A DNA stretch of 10,765 nucleotides from an uncultured bacterium (lineage in GTDB: Bacteria; Bacillota_I; Bacilli_A; RF39; UBA660), in NCBI GenBank assembly GCA_900314225.1, contig OMUM01000154.1, positions 1 through 10,765 of the forward strand, given 5' to 3'. Position 1 is the stretch's first letter. Every line of letters begins with the position of its first letter. The notes beneath the pieces were generated by a model that worked only from the letters and a program-made list of their open reading frames with translations, made no database searches and was not told the origin of the DNA. This document shows positions 6,449-10,765 of the stretch, piece by piece. The position numbers and the translations under genes were made by a program.

Positions 6449-7315
6449 ATGAATCTTATTAGTAAAGAAAGAATTAGTTTATTAAACAATCCAAATATTA
6501 ATGAAGATATGATACAAAGTTTCATTTTCGAGAATCCAAGTGTTTTAGGTTTAGGAGATATATCTCCATTGAGAAGAGAAAAAATCCAACCATCAAAAGG
6601 AAGAATAGACTTACTACTTGGAGATGAATCAACTAGATACGAAGTGGAAGTACAATTAGGAGCAACTGATCCAAGCCATATTATCAGAACAATAGAATAC
6701 TGGGATAGTGAAAAAAGGAGATATCCTCAATATGATCATTGTGCTGTAATTGTTGCTGAAGATATAACTTCTAGATTTATGAATGTAATTTCATTATTTA
6801 ACGGAGCAATACCCCTAGTTGCTATTTCAGTTTCTGCATTTAAAGAAAGTGATGGAAGAGTATCTTTAGTATTCACTAAAGTATTAGATAGAGTTACTTA
6901 TGGGGATGATGAAGAAAATCAATTTGAAGTAACTGATAGAAGATATTGGGAATCAAAATCAACTTCTAAAATGCTAAAGTATGTTGATGAAATATATAAT
7001 GATTTTAGCGTTTTAGTTCCTGGATATGAATTAAAGTATAATAAATTCTACATTGGATTGAATAAGGATGGCATTTCAAAGAATATATTTTCTTTCAGAC
7101 CTAAAAAACAATATTTATATGTTGGTTTCAAAGGTATGGAACAACAAGAAATAATTGAAAAGTTTGAAAATGCTGGATTTGAAATCACATATGATTCAAG
7201 ATGGAGAGAATATCATGTAAGAGTTAATGATATAACTGACTACAAAAACAATAAGGATTTGTTTAATAAATTATTAGAGAGTTCAAAAGAGTATTTAAAA
7301 TTTGAAGAAGAATAA
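6449..7315 (+). CDS. NucS-like PD-(D/E)XK family protein, DUF5655-like C-terminus
   Basis: The protein has 288 residues. I chose ATG 6449 because AAGGAG at 6436-6441 lies inside the frame if ATG 6431 were used, and the predicted transcript starts near 6432. Residues ~20-130 resemble the NucS/DUF91 nuclease fold: IFENPSVLG, GRIDLLLGD with Asp54, and YEVEVQLG with Glu67 and Gln69. It continues into TIEYWDSEKRRYPQYDH and a strand AVIVAEDI. The usual E-x-K is E-x-Q here, a substitution also found in active enzymes such as BglII. The C-terminal part (~180-285), with YNKFYIGL and KKQYLYVGFKG, resembles DUF5655. It follows the helicase gene by 55 bases, has its own promoter, and ends at a strong terminator. 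It could be a third part of the OLD/helicase system or an independent nuclease. Substrate and activity are unknown. Confidence 0.8.
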   Translation: MNLISKERISLLNNPNINEDMIQSFIFENPSVLGLGDISPLRREKIQPSKGRIDLLLGDESTRYEVEVQLGATDPSHIIRTIEYWDSEKRRYPQYDHCAVIVAEDITSRFMNVISLFNGAIPLVAISVSAFKESDGRVSLVFTKVLDRVTYGDDEENQFEVTDRRYWESKSTSKMLKYVDEIYNDFSVLVPGYELKYNKFYIGLNKDGISKNIFSFRPKKQYLYVGFKGMEQQEIIEKFENAGFEITYDSRWREYHVRVNDITDYKNNKDLFNKLLESSKEYLKFEEE

Positions 7316-7317
7316 TG

Positions 7318-7345
7318 GAGATTTAAAAACTAAATCTCTTTTTTT
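7318..7345 (+). terminator. Intrinsic terminator after the NucS-like gene
   Basis: GAGATTTA (7318-7325) pairs perfectly with TAAATCTC (7331-7338) around a 5-base loop, followed by seven T (7339-7345). It starts 3 bases after the stop codon. It separates the OLD/helicase/NucS-like block from the restriction-modification block. Confidence 0.9.
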
Positions 7346-7376
7346 ACCCTTACATCTAACGAAATTTATAAATTTA

Positions 7377-7385
7377 TGTTAAAAT
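7377..7385 (+). promoter_or_regulatory. Extended -10 promoter of the restriction-modification operon
   Basis: TGTTAAAAT (7377-7385) is identical to the element at 6417-6425. The expected start near 7392 gives a leader of about 27 bases with GGAGG at 7406-7410. Confidence 0.5.
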
Positions 7386-7418
7386 AATATATGTAAATTT
7401 GCTTTGGAGGTAATATGT

Positions 7419-8225
7419 ATGAGTAGTATAGAGGAAAGAATCGAAGATCAAGCAAAAAAACAATTAAGTAATGGAAATGTTAAATATTATGCCAAAACAG
7501 AAAGTATTAATCCAGAAATAGACAGTGCATTAGCTTCCGCACCTTCAAAAAGTGGAGGAAAAGGAAAAAACTATCCTGATATTAAAGTCTTTGTAACTTT
7601 AGAAAATATGCGTAACATTCCGGTTATGATTGAAGTAAAAGGCAAAAAAGGAGATTTAATTAAAAAGAATTCTGATGGAAATATTGATAACACTACTAAA
7701 GATGGAAAACCAAATTATAATAACATCATGAAATACGCTGTAAATGGTGCTGTCCATTATGCTAATGCAGTATTAAAAAACACAAAAACTTATAAAGAAT
7801 GCATTGCAATTGGTATAAATGGTTATGAAGAGAATAATGAACTAAAAACTGAAATGAAAGTTTATTACATTTCTCAAAACAATTTGCTAGTCCCTAAGGA
7901 AGTTAGTAATTTCTCTGATTTATCTTTCTTGTTTCCGAATCATGTATATGAATTTGTTTCTTTAATTGATACTCTTGATTTAACTGCAGAAGAAATAGAA
8001 AAGAAGCAAAAAGAATATGAAAATGAAATTGAAATCAAATTAAAGAAATTAAATCAAACCATGCAAGATGATTTAAAAATATCTGTTGGTTCAAGGGTTG
8101 AATTAATAACAGGTATGATTATGGCTGGACTTGGCGTGGAAAATCAGGTTGCTCCACTAGATGTCTCTGATTTAAAAGGAGAATCATCTAATTCTTCAAA
8201 TGATGGTATTGTAAGTAATCATTAA
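7419..8225 (+). CDS. BcgI-like type IIB restriction enzyme, nuclease half (split from methylase by frameshift)
   Basis: This frame encodes 268 residues from ATG 7419. The in-frame TTG 7404 is rejected because GGAGG (7406-7410) serves 7419. A PD-(D/E)XK nuclease is visible: NYPDIKVF with Asp54, then VMIEVKGKKG with Glu72 and Lys74. AAVxY-like helices and a Lys/Glu-rich helix (~190-222) follow. The residues RVELITGMIMAGLG (226-239) look like the link into the methylase of fused BcgI-type A subunits. The frame ends early after GIVSNH at TAA 8223. The methylase frame, one base ahead, is open from 8215 and reads VIINKIKSFLESKNLPNEKK into the next gene. Deleting one GTAA unit of GTAAGTAA (8211-8218) fuses the two into 674 residues, close to the ~637 of BcgI A as I recall it. 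As it stands, the product is a nuclease lacking its methylase. Confidence 0.85.
   Translation: MSSIEERIEDQAKKQLSNGNVKYYAKTESINPEIDSALASAPSKSGGKGKNYPDIKVFVTLENMRNIPVMIEVKGKKGDLIKKNSDGNIDNTTKDGKPNYNNIMKYAVNGAVHYANAVLKNTKTYKECIAIGINGYEENNELKTEMKVYYISQNNLLVPKEVSNFSDLSFLFPNHVYEFVSLIDTLDLTAEEIEKKQKEYENEIEIKLKKLNQTMQDDLKISVGSRVELITGMIMAGLGVENQVAPLDVSDLKGESSNSSNDGIVSNH
8211..8218 (+). repeat. GTAA tandem duplication causing the frameshift
   Basis: The bases GTAAGTAA are two perfect copies of a 4-base unit exactly where the nuclease frame and methylase frame part company. With one unit the reading becomes GGT-ATT-GTA-ATC-ATT-AAT-AAA, joining both domains without a stop. Confidence 0.85.
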
Positions 8226-8277
8226 TAAAATCAAATCGTTTTTAGAAAGCAAAAACTTACCAAATGAAAAAAAAGAT

Positions 8278-9447
8278 ATGATTATTGATTCTCTTAAACA
8301 AGTTTTCTTATATGCTGATTTATGGAAACCAATTAATGGAGAAAGTAAATTAAAAACAGTTTATACAACCGTTGAAAAAGAAATAATGCCTATTTTTACT
8401 TCTGGTAAACATTTAGATTTTACTGGTAAACTTTTTAATGTTTTAAATGAGTGGGTTGATGTTCCAGATGGAGATAAAAATGATGTTGTTTTAACTCCTA
8501 GATATGTAACAGATCTAATGACTAAATTGTGCCAAGTAGATATGAATAGTTATGTTTGGGATTATGCTGCCGGTTCGGGGGGATTCTTAATTTCAGCAAT
8601 GAAAGAAATGATAAACGACGCAAATAGAAGAATTGATAGTCCACAAGAAAGAAATAGAAAAATTAACAAGATCAAACATGAACAATTATTAGGTATCGAA
8701 AAATTACCAGATATTTATCTATTAGCGGTTTTAAACATGATTCTTATGGGAGATGGCTCATCAAACATAATTCATGCTAACAGTTTAACTGAATTCAATG
8801 GTAATTATGAACAAGGTGCTTTAAAAGGCCAAGAATTCCCTGCCAACGTATTTTTATTAAATCCGCCATATTCTGCTTCTGGAAAAGGATTTATATTTGT
8901 AGAAAAAGCTTTGAAGAAAATGAAAGGTGGAAAAGCAGCTGTTCTTATTCAAGAAAATGCTGGAAGCGGTAATGGATTACCTTATACTGAAAATATTCTT
9001 AAAAATAATACTCTACTTGCTAGTATCCATATGTCTAACATATTTCTAGGAAAATCATCTGTTCAAACTGCAATTTATTTATTTGAAGTTGGAAAACCAC
9101 ATAATGAGAGAAATATAGTTAAATTTATAGATTTTTCTAACGATGGTTATTCAAGGTTACATAGAAAAAAATCAGGAATGGATGTTAATTTAAGAAATAC
9201 GGATCATGCTGTAGAAAGATATCAAGAAATAGTTAATTTGGTTTTATATGGAAAACCACATTTAAATTACTTTACTGAAGAAGAGTTTGTTGAAGATACT
9301 ATTTCTTTAAATGGAAAAGATTGGACTTTTTCTCAACATAAAAAAGTTGATACCACACCTTCAGAAGATGATTTTAGAAATACTGTAAAAGAGTATTTAT
9401 CTTGGAAAGTATCTGAAGTCTTAAAAAATGGTGATAAAAATGATTAG
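8278..9447 (+). CDS. BcgI-like N6-adenine DNA methylase half
   Basis: From the first in-frame ATG (8278) this is 389 residues, but the same frame is open from 8215 and no SD precedes 8278 (only an A-rich stretch). This again suggests it is the downstream part of a fused gene. Motif I is DYAAGSGGF (95-103), which binds S-adenosylmethionine; catalytic motif IV is LLNPPYSASGKG (193-204), typical of N6-adenine gamma-class methylases. An HsdM-like helical N-terminus with LTPRYVTDLM (72-81) precedes them. In BcgI-type systems it methylates both strands of a bipartite site together with the specificity subunit. The 3' end overlaps the specificity gene by 8 bases (ATG 9440, TAG 9445-9447), so translation is coupled. 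Without the fused upstream start, expression of this half may be poor. If it were expressed alone it could act as a methylase without the linked nuclease. Confidence 0.88.
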   Translation: MIIDSLKQVFLYADLWKPINGESKLKTVYTTVEKEIMPIFTSGKHLDFTGKLFNVLNEWVDVPDGDKNDVVLTPRYVTDLMTKLCQVDMNSYVWDYAAGSGGFLISAMKEMINDANRRIDSPQERNRKINKIKHEQLLGIEKLPDIYLLAVLNMILMGDGSSNIIHANSLTEFNGNYEQGALKGQEFPANVFLLNPPYSASGKGFIFVEKALKKMKGGKAAVLIQENAGSGNGLPYTENILKNNTLLASIHMSNIFLGKSSVQTAIYLFEVGKPHNERNIVKFIDFSNDGYSRLHRKKSGMDVNLRNTDHAVERYQEIVNLVLYGKPHLNYFTEEEFVEDTISLNGKDWTFSQHKKVDTTPSEDDFRNTVKEYLSWKVSEVLKNGDKND

Positions 9448-10534
9448 ATATAAAGAGTTTGAAGCTTCTTCTTTATTTATTGTTAGAGGTAATCCACAGT
9501 TAAATAAAGATAGTTTTATATTTAATGAAAAAGGCGAATACCCTTATTTTACAAGAACAGTTTTGAATAATGGTATATTAGGTTATGTAGATTATTTAGA
9601 TGAGGATCATAAAATCAAAGGTAATAGTATTGCTGTTGGTATGTTAGGAATGCAATTTTTCTATATGCCACACGATTTTTATGCTGGACAGTTCACTAAA
9701 ACAGTTTTTCCAAAATTTAAAAGATTTAATTATAAAATTGGTTTGTATTTTTCTACATTGTTTAATAAAAATTCGAAAAAACTATTGAGCGTGTTAGTTA
9801 GAGACTTTGAAAAAGAATTTTATAAAATCAAACTAAATTTGCCCGTAAATAGTAATGATGAAATTGATTTTGATTATATTGAGGATTTTATTAGTAAATT
9901 AGAATTGGAAAGGATGAATCAATTAAGTTTCTATTTGAAAACTAATAATTTAGATAGTAATCCGTCAATTGCAAATAAACCAATAGAAAAAGTTGAGTTT
10001 AAGGAATTTTTACTTGGTGGAGAAGAAGGAATTTTCGAAATTAAAAGTCCACCTAAGAGATTTAATGCAAATGCCGTTAAATTATTAAAAGAAAAGGAAG
10101 AAGGAGCATTCAGATATATTGTTAGAACCTCACAAAATAATGGACAACGAGGTTATATAAAAGAAGATACAAAATACTTATCTCCTGGAAATTCAATAGC
10201 TTTTGGGCAGGATACTGCAACAGTTTTCTATCAAAGCGAACCATATTTTACAGGTGATAAAATTAAAATTATGACCCTTAAGCATCATGATTTGGATGAA
10301 AAAATAGCATTATATTTATTAACCGTCATTAGAAAGACGTTTGTAACTTTCTCTTGGGGACAAACATCTTTTAATGAAAAGGTTTTAAAATCAATGACTA
10401 TTAATTTGCCTGTTGATAATGACGGTAATATTAATTATCAATATATGAAAGATTTCATTGATTTTCAGCAAAAAAATGTTGCTATTGATGTAATTAAATG
10501 GAAAAATTCCTTTAAAGAAAAAAATATGGTTTGA
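9440..10534 (+). CDS. BcgI-like type IIB specificity subunit with two target-recognition halves
   Basis: This 364-residue protein is the likely DNA-recognition subunit. ATG 9440 is preferred over ATG 9428 because GGTGAT (9430-9435), part of the extended SD consensus, precedes it. Two similar halves are visible. The first runs from YPYFTRTVLNNGILGYVD to KLNLPVNSNDEIDFDYIEDFI; the second from FRYIVRTSQNNGQRGYI to TINLPVDNDGNINYQYMKDFI. Each ends in an LPV-(D/N)-rich-YIxDFI helix, the layout of type I HsdS and BcgI B (about 341 residues). Each half should read one half-site of a bipartite, possibly non-symmetric sequence. The gene is translationally coupled to the methylase and is the last of the operon. 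The target sequence cannot be read from the protein alone. Confidence 0.87.
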   Translation: MIRYKEFEASSLFIVRGNPQLNKDSFIFNEKGEYPYFTRTVLNNGILGYVDYLDEDHKIKGNSIAVGMLGMQFFYMPHDFYAGQFTKTVFPKFKRFNYKIGLYFSTLFNKNSKKLLSVLVRDFEKEFYKIKLNLPVNSNDEIDFDYIEDFISKLELERMNQLSFYLKTNNLDSNPSIANKPIEKVEFKEFLLGGEEGIFEIKSPPKRFNANAVKLLKEKEEGAFRYIVRTSQNNGQRGYIKEDTKYLSPGNSIAFGQDTATVFYQSEPYFTGDKIKIMTLKHHDLDEKIALYLLTVIRKTFVTFSWGQTSFNEKVLKSMTINLPVDNDGNINYQYMKDFIDFQQKNVAIDVIKWKNSFKEKNMV

Positions 10535-10548
10535 TTGATGAAAAAAAG

Positions 10549-10580
10549 ACGATATGAGTTATAGCTCAAAATCGTTTTTT
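10549..10580. terminator. Intrinsic terminator of the restriction-modification operon
   Basis: ACGAT (10549-10553) pairs with ATCGT (10571-10575), with an inner GAG/CTC extension around a short loop and small mismatches between. Six T follow (10575-10580), and seven A precede the stem (10541-10547), so it could stop transcription from both sides. Confidence 0.8.
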
Positions 10581-10637
10581 CTTTAGTAACTATAAAACAA
10601 AATAGGTACATGATGTTAGTTATATAATTATATAAAT

Positions 10638-10765
10638 AAAAGAACCGCCTTCCCCCACACCTATTGAGATTCTGACTTTTGATTTTTTTTACTATTTATC
10701 AATACTTTTTAAAAAGAAGGACTATAGAAATCCTACCACTTTCGGGCGAAGCCCGCGAATTTTTG
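10638..10765 (-). repeat. Dispersed repeat, copy 3 (inverted, cut by window end)
   Basis: The reverse complement aligns with copy 2 from its GC-rich left end (CAAAAATTCGCGGGCTTCGCC) through AGGAT...AGTCCTT, the A-rich tract and the GGTGTGGGGG loop to GGTTCTTTT. By eye it is clearly more diverged (roughly 80%). The perfect GGGC-GAA-GCCC mini-hairpin (10744-10754) is retained. Its inverted orientation means that copies 2 and 3 point towards each other around the defence genes. Confidence 0.8.

Noticed and set aside
8205..8280. Programmed ribosomal frameshift joining nuclease and methylase
   Set aside because: No known slippery sequence or stimulatory structure is obvious; the GTAA tandem duplication explains the shift more simply.
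7419..10534. Type I restriction-modification (HsdR/HsdM/HsdS)
   Set aside because: No SF2 translocase/HsdR is present; a small nuclease directly linked to an N6 methylase with a two-half specificity subunit fits the BcgI type IIB layout better.

Overview
The window is very AT-rich, with A/T-ending codons, strong AGGAGG-type Shine-Dalgarno (SD) sites, extended -10 promoters and U-tract terminators. This points to a low-GC Bacillota genome, probably a host-associated Bacilli/Erysipelotrichia/RF39-like lineage; that placement is inference. Tryptophan is encoded by TGG and genes end at TGA as well as TAA/TAG, so the standard bacterial code is used, not the mycoplasma code.

Left part (1-2386): one copy of a dispersed non-coding repeat (1-119), then a promoter and a gene for a secreted, cell-wall-anchored surface protein. 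That protein has a signal peptide, a Cys/Trp/Tyr-rich N-terminal part, three InlB-B-like repeats and an NPKTG sorting signal. Its terminator overlaps its own stop codon. A second repeat copy with GC-rich hairpins lies at 2537-2711.

Right part (2861-10580): a compact anti-phage defence island. An OLD-family ATPase/TOPRIM nuclease (minus strand) is divergent from a protein that fuses a PD-(D/E)XK-like domain to a superfamily 1 (DUF2075-type) helicase. Together they resemble Gabija (GajA nuclease plus GajB helicase), but with a different arrangement and a different helicase. The short divergent region gives each gene a promoter and, between promoter and SD, a perfect hairpin followed by a U-tract, so both leaders look like attenuators. 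The helicase gene is followed by a NucS-like nuclease gene with an E-x-Q active-site variant. Next comes a BcgI-like type IIB restriction-modification locus: nuclease part, N6-adenine methylase part, and a specificity subunit with two target-recognition halves.

In BcgI the nuclease and methylase are one polypeptide. Here they are split by a frameshift at a perfect 4-base tandem duplication (GTAAGTAA, 8211-8218). Removing one unit restores a continuous 674-codon gene. This is either a recent inactivating or switching mutation or a sequence error.

The island ends in a bidirectional-looking terminator and a third, inverted, more diverged copy of the dispersed repeat (10638-10765). The defence genes therefore lie between inverted copies of the same element.
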